A program made the position numbers and the translations under genes. The notes beneath the pieces were generated by a model. It had not been told where the DNA came from, ran no database searches, and saw only the letters and a list, made by a program, of their open reading frames with translations. From Chitinophaga pinensis (GTDB lineage Bacteria; Bacteroidota; Bacteroidia; NS11-12g; UBA9320), in assembly GCA_945897885.1 (NCBI GenBank), contig CAMDGU010000006.1, positions 27,324 to 91,323 on the forward strand: a DNA stretch of 64,000 nucleotides. The letters are read 5' to 3'. Shown piece after piece: positions 43,727-52,683 of this stretch; the first letter of the stretch is position 1, and the number at the start of each line of letters is the position of its first letter.

Positions 43727-44926
43727 TTAATTTTTAATGAATCTTAAATTTTGGATACCTTTTTGAGTTAGTATATTTACAAAATATACGCCCTTCGAGA
43801 GTTCTGAAATATCAATGATAGATTCATTACCTTCCATTATTTTTTGGCCTGAAACAGAAGTAATCTTATAATCAATTAGCGAATTGTCGGAAGATAATGA
43901 AATATTTAACAATCCATTTGCTGGGTTGGGGTATAAAGAAATTGTTGCAATTACAGGTAGGTTAATACCGGATGTGAATCCTTGTTTTGTAAAATAGTAC
44001 GTTCCGTTGGCTCCACCTTTATATCCAGTAAAGTATATTTTCCAGGTTGCACTTTTAGTTGTAACAAAGTATACAAGGTTAGCTGCAATGTCATAACGGT
44101 TTAATGGTTGGTTGTATGTTTTCCAATCGTAACCGATTATACTGTTCGAATCTGAAAAACGGAAAGTACCGTAATCATTTGTAGTTATCGGAGTGTTTTT
44201 AGCTTCAGCGGTTTTATACCCCTTGTTAGTCCAAACTCCACCAACATTATAAGCAGTTGGAATAAATTCGGTATATTTTGTAAATACTAAGTCCCAATCG
44301 GCAGTGGCAGGCTCGCGGTCAATGGTAGCTTCTGTAGTAAAAGAATAATAAGCAAAGTTTTTTCCTTTAAAAAGAGCCTTGTCAATTGAGGCAATTTTTT
44401 CGTTGGAACCATCCAAGTCAGAATATTTGATAGAGTATACACCTGAATTTAAGTTAAGGATTGTTAATTTTTTGAAAGCACCGTTTGATAATTTTATAAG
44501 GAAAACACTATCACCAACAACAATATGTGTGCTGGGGTCATAAGTTCCCCAACCTAAATCATAAGGATCACCGTTATTGGTATTGTGTAAGTTGAATGCT
44601 CCTAAACTCCAGCTATGCGGGCTGTTGTACATTTTTTTCCAAGATTTGTAACCGGCAGTATCTAAAGTAGACCATTTTGCATAAGAATACGGCGATTGCC
44701 ATACCAGCAAACTTTTTACATGATTCACCATGATACTGGCAGTAAATCCTGTAATTTCAAATGCTAAATCCCAATCATTATTTGGCTGAGATTTAATAAT
44801 TCCTTTGGTAAAACTGTAATAAATATCATTGGCATTTGATGCCCCGGTGCCTACCGAGTCAGTGGTTTGAGAGTTCGCGGTAAATGTAAATACTAGTAGA
44901 ATCAGCGTGGTTATTGATTTTATCAT
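43727..44926 (-). CDS. HmuY-like protein with T9SS sorting domain
   Basis: A 399-residue protein with a signal peptide (residues 1-19, FTFTANSQ), two HmuY-like segments (DWDLAFEITGFTASIMVNHV and DWDLVFTKYTEFIPTAYNVG, the latter followed by IGYDWKTYNQPLNRYDI) and, from about residue 325, a type A T9SS domain (ISLYPNPANGLLNISLSSDN to the C-terminus). It should be exported by the T9SS and attached to the cell surface or released, unlike its lipoprotein paralogue at 40408-41385. It lies 5' of the receptor gene with 98 nt between the stop and the receptor ATG. Confidence 0.78.
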   Translation of the reverse strand: MIKSITTLILLVFTFTANSQTTDSVGTGASNANDIYYSFTKGIIKSQPNNDWDLAFEITGFTASIMVNHVKSLLVWQSPYSYAKWSTLDTAGYKSWKKMYNSPHSWSLGAFNLHNTNNGDPYDLGWGTYDPSTHIVVGDSVFLIKLSNGAFKKLTILNLNSGVYSIKYSDLDGSNEKIASIDKALFKGKNFAYYSFTTEATIDREPATADWDLVFTKYTEFIPTAYNVGGVWTNKGYKTAEAKNTPITTNDYGTFRFSDSNSIIGYDWKTYNQPLNRYDIAANLVYFVTTKSATWKIYFTGYKGGANGTYYFTKQGFTSGINLPVIATISLYPNPANGLLNISLSSDNSLIDYKITSVSGQKIMEGNESIIDISELSKGVYFVNILTQKGIQNLRFIKN

Positions 44927-44946
44927 TTTCTATATTAATAAGGATA

Positions 44947-44954
44947 CAAAGGTA
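44947..44954 (-). promoter_or_regulatory. -7 box of the T9SS HmuY-like gene
   Basis: TACCTTTG on the minus strand, full match to TAnnTTTG, 20 nt before the ATG. It lacks the palindromic sites seen before the receptor gene. Confidence 0.5.
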
Positions 44955-45066
44955 TTTTATTTGTTTCTAAAGAAGGTTTTATTTCGGTTTAAATGCAACT
45001 TTTTTACCTTAAAGTTATCAATACTCCACGGTTTACTAATGCAGTTTTATCAAATTTTAATGGTTT

Positions 45067-45390
45067 TTAAGCTGGTTCTTTCAAAGGATTTACTTCAAAA
45101 TCAAAAACACCAGCATTTGAAGTGCAGTAAATATTTTTATTGCTTATTGTTAAAGGTTGGTCATCGTGTGAATATTTTAATCCTAAAGTTTTAAACACAG
45201 TTTTTGATTTTTTAATAATCAATTGATCAAACGCAAAGTTTTTTAACCCTTACAATTACCAATTTTGAATGTTCAAATTTTTTAATGGGTACTGAACATT
45301 TTATAGCATTGTTTCCTTGTTTAACTTAAACCAAAGGCACACTGGCAGAACTTTCCATCATTAATGTAATCATGCCAGGAACGGCAAACA
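45067..45390 (-). pseudogene. Possible decayed coding fragment, unidentified
   Basis: The 766-bp gap 44927-45692 has no intact gene. On the minus strand a last open piece reads NFAFDQLIIKKSKTVFKTLG then LKYSHDDQPLTISNKNIYCT and SNAGVFDFEVNPLKEPA to a stop at 45067. Upstream in another frame lie KCSVPIKKFEHSKLVIVRVK and MFAVPGMITLMMESSASVPL with stops between. Amino-acid use looks protein-like and the pieces join only by frame changes. I recognise no family. Confidence 0.35.
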
Positions 45391-45674
45391 TGACACAAGC
45401 AGTGCATGATGATTTATAAATTGGGTTTATTTCACTTATTTTTTAAAAACTTTATCCAAAACCAATATTAACAGATAACTACTGATGATATTAAATGGTA
45501 ATGTAGCACTATAAGGTTTGGTTTAGAATAAAGTTTGATAACAGTTTACTGTTCTCATTCAAACAAAATCAGTTTTAAGGAAAAAAAATTTGCTGGCGTA
45601 AAATTCTTTATATTTCAACTAATAAAAATCAGTTTTGATGATAAGTAACATTAAAGGGTTTTAATCAATAATTG

Positions 45675-45682
45675 TAATTTTG
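45675..45682 (+). promoter_or_regulatory. trxB: -7 box of trxB
   Basis: TAATTTTG, full match to TAnnTTTG, 10 nt before the ATG. TTA at 45651-45653 could be a weak -33 element with 21-nt spacing. Confidence 0.45.
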
Positions 45683-45692
45683 TGAAATAGTT

Positions 45693-46631
45693 ATGGAAAA
45701 AGTAGAATGTTTAATTATAGGCTCGGGACCTGCAGGATATACTGCAGCCATATATGCTTCACGGGCAGATATGAAGCCAGTTATGTATGAGGGATTGCAA
45801 CCAGGTGGGCAATTGACAATAACAACGGAGGTTGAAAATTACCCAGGTTATCCAGATGGAATTCAAGGGCCTGAAATGATGGATTTGTTCAAAAAGCAAG
45901 CAGAAAGATTGGGCACAGATATCCGTTATGGAATGGTAACATCGGTTGATTTTTCTGCTTATCCCCATAAAGTTACTGTTGATGAAACGCATATTATCGA
46001 GGCAGAATCAGTAATTATTGCAACTGGAGCTTCAGCCAAATGGTTAGGATTGCCTTCCGAACAGCGCTTAAACGGATCAGGTGTTTCAGCGTGTGCCGTA
46101 TGTGATGGATTTTTTTATAAAGGAAAAGATGTTGCTATAGTAGGAGCGGGGGATACCGCAGCTGAAGAGGCAAGTTATCTATCTAAAATCTGTAATAAAG
46201 TTTACATGTTGGTTCGTAAGGATGCTATGCGGGCTTCTAAAGCAATGGTACATAGGGTAGAAAATACAGCCAATATTGAAATTTTATATAATACTGAAAC
46301 CGATGAAGTATTAGGTCAATTTGGAGTAGATGCAGTTCGCGTTAGAAATAATCAAACAAATGAAACACGAGAAATAACAATATCAGGATTTTTTGTCGCT
46401 ATTGGTCACACTCCTAATACAGCTATATTTAAGGATTATCTAACACTTGATGAGCAAGGTTATATTGTAACTCAACCTGATAGCAGTAAAACTAATATTA
46501 AAGGAGTATTTGCCTGTGGTGATGCTCAAGATAAAATTTATCGTCAAGCCATTACTGCAGCGGGAAGCGGATGCATGGCCGCTTTGGATGCAGAGCGGTT
46601 TTTAGCGGCTCACAAATCGGTGGCTATGTAG
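45693..46631 (+). CDS. trxB: Thioredoxin-disulfide reductase
   Basis: A 312-residue flavoprotein. The FAD-binding GSGPAGYTAAIYASRA is at the N-terminus, the redox pair CAVC at residues 134-137 (SACAVCDGFFYKGKD), the NADPH motif GAGDTAAEEA and the C-terminal FAD motif GVFACGDAQD. It transfers electrons from NADPH to thioredoxin in the cytoplasm. Monocistronic, with degenerate DNA on both sides. Length and motifs are standard. Confidence 0.95.
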   Translation: MEKVECLIIGSGPAGYTAAIYASRADMKPVMYEGLQPGGQLTITTEVENYPGYPDGIQGPEMMDLFKKQAERLGTDIRYGMVTSVDFSAYPHKVTVDETHIIEAESVIIATGASAKWLGLPSEQRLNGSGVSACAVCDGFFYKGKDVAIVGAGDTAAEEASYLSKICNKVYMLVRKDAMRASKAMVHRVENTANIEILYNTETDEVLGQFGVDAVRVRNNQTNETREITISGFFVAIGHTPNTAIFKDYLTLDEQGYIVTQPDSSKTNIKGVFACGDAQDKIYRQAITAAGSGCMAALDAERFLAAHKSVAM

Positions 46632-46663
46632 GTTGATAAATTTGGATTAACCACAAAAAAAAG

Positions 46664-46838
46664 TTAATGTTTTACCACTATTTTTGATTCTCAGAAAAAG
46701 TTTCATTTTCAAGTTTTATATAATAAATCCCATTTGGTAATTCCTTAATGTCTATAATTCCATAATCTGTATCTACTTGTTTTTATATTACCATTCAACC
46801 TTTTTGGTCCATAATAGAAGTGAAGTGGTCGGGTTTGG
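46664..46838 (-). pseudogene. Remnant of a T9SS C-terminal sorting domain
   Basis: On the minus strand PNPTTSIMDQKG is followed by in-frame TGA and TAA and then by KQVDTDYGIIDIKELPNGIY and YIKLENETFSENQKIVVKH with a stop at 46664. PNP near the start, LPNGIYYIKL and a lysine-rich end are the hallmarks of the type A sorting domain. Part of the middle is missing. The rest of the parent gene is not recognisable. Confidence 0.7.
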
Positions 46839-46877
46839 TTAAGCGAATTTAGTTTGATACAACTAAATTAAATATCA

Positions 46878-47144
46878 TTTTTTTACAATATAGTTCTTTG
46901 CACCATTTTATAGGCTTTTACTTCATTACTAATATCTAATTTGAGCAGATAGCATAATTGTGGAAACAATTGGATATTCGGACATTATTTTTTTAACAAA
47001 TAGTCCGGCATCATAAAGTAAAGGGTAAAGAATTTTGAATTTATGAAGATTATCTAAAGAATCTTGACCGGCATGAAATATTTATGTTTCATGATCTTCA
47101 TCTTTCAGTTTTTGTTTTATTGCAGAGACGTAAAATTCATCATG
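46878..47144 (-). pseudogene. Remnant of a response-regulator receiver domain
   Basis: On the minus strand the pieces HDEFYVSAIKQKLKDEDHE, IFHAGQDSLDNLHKFKILYP, LLYDAGLFVKKIMSEYPIVS with TIMLSAQ, NEVKAYKM and NGAKNYIVKK follow the order of a CheY-like domain of the LuxR/NarL type (DHE start, phospho-Asp strand, P-V--IMLS strand, GAK-Y--K end). They are separated by stops and frame changes. The DNA-binding domain is not visible. The assignment is from pattern only. Confidence 0.5.
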
Positions 47145-47212
47145 TTAAATAAAAAAATAACTTTGTCATAAACAGTAGAAGGCAATATTAGTAATATTTT
47201 ACTTCAAATTTT

Positions 47213-48118
47213 TTAAACCTCCTCTAAAACCGCCATCATGGCTTCATATTGGTGAATCATACTGGGATTTTTAAGCTTTTCGTAAGCTGAAATAAGGTTT
47301 CGAACCATACGTTTTAAAATTTCAATATTTGAACATGGTAAAAAGTATTCATCCCTTGGTTCAACATTTACCTGCTTCAAAAATATATACAGGTTTTCTC
47401 TTGGAAAGATAGAACCCTTATTAAATGGGTTGATGTAAAACTGAACCCGAGCATTTGGTTCGGGAGTCATCATTTTTGTGTCATTAAGTCTTAATGGCTC
47501 GGTATCATTAAAATTTTCGAGATAACCAACTATAAAATGTTGAGGCAAATTGATACCAAATACCGGTAATCTTAATCTTTGGGCAACTAGTGAATATATA
47601 ATGGCAAGTGAGATTGGATTTCCTTTTTTGCGTTCAAAAACACGTGATAGGTAGGAATTATCAGGATTGTGATAATCTTCATTATCCCCAACAAACTTAT
47701 GAACATCAAAAAAGACGTAGTTCAGAATTTTTATCTTTTCAAATGACGTTAAGTCATAATGCATTTCTAACCATACATCCAATTTTATTTTGTCAATTAG
47801 GTTATCAATAAATTGACGGTCAACATCAGGATATTTTACCCTATTTAATATTAAAACGCCTTCGAGTAAATCACTTTGATTGGATTGTTTCCAATTTCTA
47901 AGTTCGTTCGTTAACGTATGAGATTGAATCCTTTTAATGATTTCATCGAGTCGTCTTTGTCTCAATTCATTAATATCGCTCAAATCCCAGGGCTGCTCTA
48001 GTGCAGGAATTATTTCTGGTCCCAATTGAAAAAGGCGCTTCTCTACCTGGCTCACTACTTCATTATCTGTGTCGTCGAGCAAAGAAATTAAAGCTTTTAT
48101 TTCGGACTCGTTTATCAA
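47213..48118 (-). CDS. SirB1-type transglutaminase-like protein
   Basis: A 301-residue cytosolic protein. The N-terminal 100 residues are helical (HEAT- or TPR-like; LISLLDDTDNEVVSQVEKRL). The central part is the transglutaminase-like core of the SirB1 family (HNPDNSYLSRVFERKKGNPI, SLAIIYSLVAQRLRLPVFGI, LPQHFIVGYL). The family keeps the fold but usually lacks the catalytic Cys; the equivalent ISLAIIY here has none. C-terminal helices end the protein. It lies 7 nt after topA on the same strand. Role unknown. Confidence 0.78.
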   Translation of the reverse strand: MINESEIKALISLLDDTDNEVVSQVEKRLFQLGPEIIPALEQPWDLSDINELRQRRLDEIIKRIQSHTLTNELRNWKQSNQSDLLEGVLILNRVKYPDVDRQFIDNLIDKIKLDVWLEMHYDLTSFEKIKILNYVFFDVHKFVGDNEDYHNPDNSYLSRVFERKKGNPISLAIIYSLVAQRLRLPVFGINLPQHFIVGYLENFNDTEPLRLNDTKMMTPEPNARVQFYINPFNKGSIFPRENLYIFLKQVNVEPRDEYFLPCSNIEILKRMVRNLISAYEKLKNPSMIHQYEAMMAVLEEV

Positions 48119-48125
48119 ATTTTAT

Positions 48126-50447
48126 TTACTTTTTTTTACCTCTAAACGAAGATTTAGCTTTTGGATTGGCCTTGGTTTCTGCAATAATTTTTTCGCAGAT
48201 TTCTAAAGTTAATGATTTTGGGTCAGCATCTTTAGGAATTTTATAATTCTCTTTATTCTGGGTAAAATAAGGGCCAAATCTACCGTTTAAAACAATAATA
48301 TTATTTGGCAATTCCATAATATATTTTTCTGCTTCGGCCTTACGTTTTTCCTCTATTATTTCTAAAGCTCTTTCACTTGAAATCTCATAAGGATCATCCT
48401 CTTTCCCTATAGAATAAAACTTACTATTGTGCTGTATATATGGACCAAATCGGCCAATACCTACTTTCATTGGTTTGCCTTCAAAATCATCTAATGTGCG
48501 TGGTAACGCAAATAATTCAAGAGCATCATCTAATGTTATGGTATCAATGCTTTGGCCTTTTTTAAGCTTTGCAAATACAGGTTTAATATCATTGGCACCA
48601 TCACCTTTTTGTATCATTGGTCCGTATCTACCAATTTTGGCAAATACCGGCATTTGAGTTTTTGGGTCGATCCCAACTTCTCTTTCACCGGTTACTTTTT
48701 CCGAAATTTTCATTGTTTTATCAACCGAATCATGAAAAGGATGATAAAATTCTTCAAGCATTTTTGTCCAGCTTTGCATGCCGGATGCTATTTCATCAAA
48801 TTCTTTTTCAACCGATGCTGTGAAATTATAATCCATAATATGGTCGAAATTTTTCAATAAAAAGTCAGTTACAACTCCGCCTATATCTGTTGGAAATAAT
48901 TTATTTTTTTCAGCACCGCTTATTTCTGATTTGGTTTCAGCCGTAACTTTTTCATTTTTTAATTGCAATAGGTCAAAATTTCGTTTTCCACCTTCTCTGG
49001 ATTCTTTTTCAACATAGCCTCTTTTTTGAATCGTGCTAATGGTTGGGGCATATGTGGATGGTCTACCAATACCTAATTCTTCCAAATCCTTTACCAAACT
49101 TGCTTCGGTATATCTTGGTGCAGCTCTTGTAAAACGTTGAGTCGCAGTAATAGAAATATAGTTAAGTTTATCACCATTTTTCATTGCTGGCATTAAGCCG
49201 CCTTGTCCGTCATCGTCATCATCTTTGCTTTCATCTTTTCCTTCCAAATAAACCTTTAAAAATCCTTCAAAAGTTATTACCTCGCCAGAGGCCACAAGTA
49301 CTTCTTTGTTTTTTGTGATGTCAATTCTTACTTCAGTTCGTTCAATTTTAGCATCACTCATTTGCGATGCAATAGCACGTTTCCAAATTAAATCATACAG
49401 TCGTTTTTGTTGATCATCATCACCGGCAGAATGGTTTTCAAAGTATGTCGGTCTTATAGCTTCGTGAGCTTCTTGAGCACCGGCACTTTTTGTGGTATAC
49501 TTTCTGGGGTTGCTATATTCTGCTCCGTAGGCTGATAATATTTCAGCTTTCGAACCTGCTAATGCGGTATCAGACAAGTTTACCGAATCGGTACGCATGT
49601 AAGTAATATGTCCTGCTTCATAAAGTCGTTGAGCCAAAGTCATTGTTTGCGATACAGAATAACCAAGTTTTCTACTAGCTTCTTGTTGCAATGTAGAGGT
49701 GGTAAATGGTGCAGCAGGCTTTCGTGAACCTGGTTTTACATCAACTGAATTAACCATATAATCAGAACCGATGCAACTTTCTAAAAATTTTAAAGCTTCT
49801 TCTTTTGTTTCAAATCGTTTGGGCAGTTCGGCATTAAATTTTTTATTATTTAATTCAAATTCAGCAATTACTCTAAAGGCTGATTTAGATTGAAATCCAT
49901 TTATTTCTCTTTCTCTTTCTACTACCAATCTCACTGCCACGCTTTGCACCCTTCCTGCTGATAAAGAAGGTTTTACTTTTTTCCATAATACCGGTGAAAG
50001 TTCAAAGCCTACTAATCTATCTAATAAGCGTCGGGCTTGTTGGGCATCCACCAAATTTTTATCAATGGTTCTTGGGTTTTCTATAGCTTTTAATATGGCT
50101 GGTTTTGTAATTTCATGAAATACAATTCGTTTTGAGGTCTCTTTATTTAACCCTAAAACTTCAGATAAATGCCAAGAAATAGCCTCCCCCTCACGGTCCT
50201 CATCCGATGCCAACCATACCATATCAGCACTTTTCGATAATTTTTTTAATTCATTTACAACAGCGGCTTTATCATCCGGTATTATATATTTTGGGGCAAA
50301 TTTATTGTTAATGTCGATGGCATCGTCTCCTTTATCAAGGTCGCGGATATGGCCAAAACATGATCTTACCTGAAAATCCGATCCAAGAAATTTTTCAATA
50401 GTTTTGGCTTTAGCGGGGGACTCAACAATTACTAGGTTTTTTGACAT
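48126..50447 (-). CDS. topA: DNA topoisomerase I
   Basis: A 773-residue type IA topoisomerase that relaxes negative supercoils. The Toprim domain holds NLVIVESPAKAKTIEKFLG and DEDREGE (82-88); the catalytic Tyr is Y283 in GHITYMRTDSVNLS; SAGRVQSVAVRLVVERE is the helicase-like gate. Instead of Cys-type zinc fingers the C-terminus has repeats of FGPYIQHNSKFYSIG and NGRFGPYFTQNKENYKIP type, common in Bacteroidota and Cyanobacteria. An acidic, Lys-rich insertion (GKDESKDDDDDGQGG) lies near residue 415. The tail is basic. Confidence 0.95.
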   Translation of the reverse strand: MSKNLVIVESPAKAKTIEKFLGSDFQVRSCFGHIRDLDKGDDAIDINNKFAPKYIIPDDKAAVVNELKKLSKSADMVWLASDEDREGEAISWHLSEVLGLNKETSKRIVFHEITKPAILKAIENPRTIDKNLVDAQQARRLLDRLVGFELSPVLWKKVKPSLSAGRVQSVAVRLVVEREREINGFQSKSAFRVIAEFELNNKKFNAELPKRFETKEEALKFLESCIGSDYMVNSVDVKPGSRKPAAPFTTSTLQQEASRKLGYSVSQTMTLAQRLYEAGHITYMRTDSVNLSDTALAGSKAEILSAYGAEYSNPRKYTTKSAGAQEAHEAIRPTYFENHSAGDDDQQKRLYDLIWKRAIASQMSDAKIERTEVRIDITKNKEVLVASGEVITFEGFLKVYLEGKDESKDDDDDGQGGLMPAMKNGDKLNYISITATQRFTRAAPRYTEASLVKDLEELGIGRPSTYAPTISTIQKRGYVEKESREGGKRNFDLLQLKNEKVTAETKSEISGAEKNKLFPTDIGGVVTDFLLKNFDHIMDYNFTASVEKEFDEIASGMQSWTKMLEEFYHPFHDSVDKTMKISEKVTGEREVGIDPKTQMPVFAKIGRYGPMIQKGDGANDIKPVFAKLKKGQSIDTITLDDALELFALPRTLDDFEGKPMKVGIGRFGPYIQHNSKFYSIGKEDDPYEISSERALEIIEEKRKAEAEKYIMELPNNIIVLNGRFGPYFTQNKENYKIPKDADPKSLTLEICEKIIAETKANPKAKSSFRGKKK

Positions 50448-50455
50448 TTATTTTT

Positions 50456-52567
50456 TTAAAAGATAACTATAAATTTTTTAATGATTAACTGACCATCCAG
50501 CTTTATTTGTGCAAAATAAATACCTTCTTTCAAATGATTGGCAGTAAAATTAAATTCTGTATCATTTTGGTTAACAATGGTTTCTATATTCTCAATAACT
50601 TGACCGGTAGTACTTAAAATTTTAATTCCTTCAAATGACTTTCCTTTAGTATTAATTTCAATAGTTACAGAACCTTTAGATGGGTTTGGATAAACACTTA
50701 TTGTGGAAGTATTTGGGCTTAGCAACTTATTTGAAGCGGCCAAATCAGCTTCTATATTAACATTATCTAAGTAAATGCTATTTCCACTGCGACTTCTAGC
50801 CTCAAATTTAACCATCAGGTTTTTAACGTTTTCATAGGCACTTAAATCTAAAATTAGTTCTTTCCATTCTGATTGTATTGTTGGTTTCCATCCCAATTCT
50901 ACCACTTTATCCACTCCTAATCCTGAACTATTAGAATATGCTTTTAAAGCCCTCCACGTTTGACCACAGTCGGAGGATACTGATACAGTAAGAATTTCTG
51001 TACTTCCGGTAATTCCCGGTCTGTAAGCTACTTTAAATTTTAATTTAGGTAACCGTCCTTTAATTAATGAAAGATTATAAGGAGCTGACACCAAAGAATA
51101 TGATGCATTATTAACCGTGCCTTGATCAATTGTAGCTACCATTCCTGCATTGCCTTCATATTTTGTTGTTGTTATGCGCTTCCATCCATATTCTCCTGTC
51201 TCCCATGCTTTCCAGCTGGTGGTTAAAACATTGGCATTTTCAAATCCCTCAGCCACTGGAGTTGCATTTAGTGAAACTGAAGGAATTACATTAATCATTT
51301 TTGTCACAACTTTGGTATTGGAACCTTGGGCGTTTGTTACCTTTAAGGTTACGTTATACAAACCTGTACCATTATAAGTAATAGTAGGTGCTGATGTTCC
51401 CGAAACAGCAGGAGTGCCACCCTCGAAAGTCCAATCATAGGATGATACAACACCATTATAACTGTAATCTTTAAAACTTACATTACCTCCTTGACATACT
51501 GTTATAACATTGTTAGCAGTATTGAAATCAGCAATGGCACTGCATGTTGGCGTTGTGAAAACCCCAGTAAAGGTGTGGGCTGCAGTAGATATGTTTTGAG
51601 CACGGTAACTGGCATTTCCAAAATTATAATCAACTACAGCTTTTTGTCCCTTGGTAAACATATTTTGACAGGTCCCATTGGCATAATCCATATAATTTTC
51701 TACCATATCTAATTGGTTTGGTACATCATTATTGCAAGTATTGTTAGTTGTTGGGCAACCATAGCTTGGCTCGTCTACAGGAGGGGTGTCGCAAATATAA
51801 TCCCCAGAATTGCTGCAATTTCCGCCACATCCACCTTGAAATGGGTGATAAAGTCCTAACCAATGACCCGCCTCATGAACCAATGTTGCCCCATTATTAT
51901 TGTTACCTATGGCTGAGCCAATACTGCCAACATAATCTGCAAGTATAACAATTCCATCAGATGTAGAATTGGTAAAGGCAGGCAATGTGGCATAGCCCAG
52001 CACTCTTGATGTTGGGGTTGCATCTCTGGCAATATATTTTATTACCCAAATGTTTAAATATTTTCTATAATCCCAGCGAATAAGATTTTTAACAGCTTCA
52101 TCACCACCATCTGTCAATTCAGAATAGGTTCTTGTAATACCTTCCGTGCAATTCCCACTTGGATCTTTTCTAGCCAATTTAAACTCAACATCTAAATCTC
52201 CGGCAACACTTTTAAAAATACTTCGGGTATTTGATGTATCCTTATTTAAACGTTGATATGCCTCATTTAATATTCTCATTTGATCTTCAATTTGAGCCTT
52301 CGAAATATTTTCGGCACCATAAGTATGAATTACGTGAAAAACTACAGGAATGGTGCGGGTGACTCCCTTTTTATTTAATCGTATGTCAAAATCGCTAGCC
52401 TTAGAAATACCATCATTATAATCCGAAATTGATTTTAATAATTGCGGATTTGCTTTAAGCATTTCTGCCATATATTGATCTGTGCCACAAATATTATGCT
52501 GTGCCATTAAAACGTTGGTAATGCTAAGCAGGCACATTATTACGAGTGATTTTGAAAATATCTTCAT
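50456..52567 (-). CDS. Secreted M43 metalloprotease with PKD and T9SS domains
   Basis: A 703-residue protein. The signal peptide (residues 1-22, TNVLMAQ) is followed by a cytophagalysin/pappalysin-type catalytic domain with the zinc motif HEAGHWLGLYH at 231-241 and a Met-turn in VENYMDYANG. A PKD domain lies at about 345-425 (VSFKDYSYNGVVSSYDWTFE), then a jelly-roll-like region (about 440-610) and a type A T9SS sorting domain (ISVYPNPSKGSVTIEINTKG to the end). It is secreted across the outer membrane by the T9SS and degrades protein outside the cell. It lies 8 nt before topA on the same strand. Confidence 0.92.
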   Translation of the reverse strand: MKIFSKSLVIMCLLSITNVLMAQHNICGTDQYMAEMLKANPQLLKSISDYNDGISKASDFDIRLNKKGVTRTIPVVFHVIHTYGAENISKAQIEDQMRILNEAYQRLNKDTSNTRSIFKSVAGDLDVEFKLARKDPSGNCTEGITRTYSELTDGGDEAVKNLIRWDYRKYLNIWVIKYIARDATPTSRVLGYATLPAFTNSTSDGIVILADYVGSIGSAIGNNNNGATLVHEAGHWLGLYHPFQGGCGGNCSNSGDYICDTPPVDEPSYGCPTTNNTCNNDVPNQLDMVENYMDYANGTCQNMFTKGQKAVVDYNFGNASYRAQNISTAAHTFTGVFTTPTCSAIADFNTANNVITVCQGGNVSFKDYSYNGVVSSYDWTFEGGTPAVSGTSAPTITYNGTGLYNVTLKVTNAQGSNTKVVTKMINVIPSVSLNATPVAEGFENANVLTTSWKAWETGEYGWKRITTTKYEGNAGMVATIDQGTVNNASYSLVSAPYNLSLIKGRLPKLKFKVAYRPGITGSTEILTVSVSSDCGQTWRALKAYSNSSGLGVDKVVELGWKPTIQSEWKELILDLSAYENVKNLMVKFEARSRSGNSIYLDNVNIEADLAASNKLLSPNTSTISVYPNPSKGSVTIEINTKGKSFEGIKILSTTGQVIENIETIVNQNDTEFNFTANHLKEGIYFAQIKLDGQLIIKKFIVIF

Positions 52568-52683
52568 GAATTTTTAACTATTAATTTATTAATTCCTTTT
52601 CAACAAAAAGTGTGCAATAATAGTTCATTTAAAAAAAGTTAGAAACGAAAGATTGAAATTTTACCTTCCTTGGATGAGGAATT

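Noticed and set aside
44907..45194. Plus-strand 95-codon open frame
   Set aside because: It starts inside the opposite-strand HmuY-like gene and covers its promoter; composition is Leu/Phe/Lys-rich as in AT-rich shadows. The minus strand is more protein-like.
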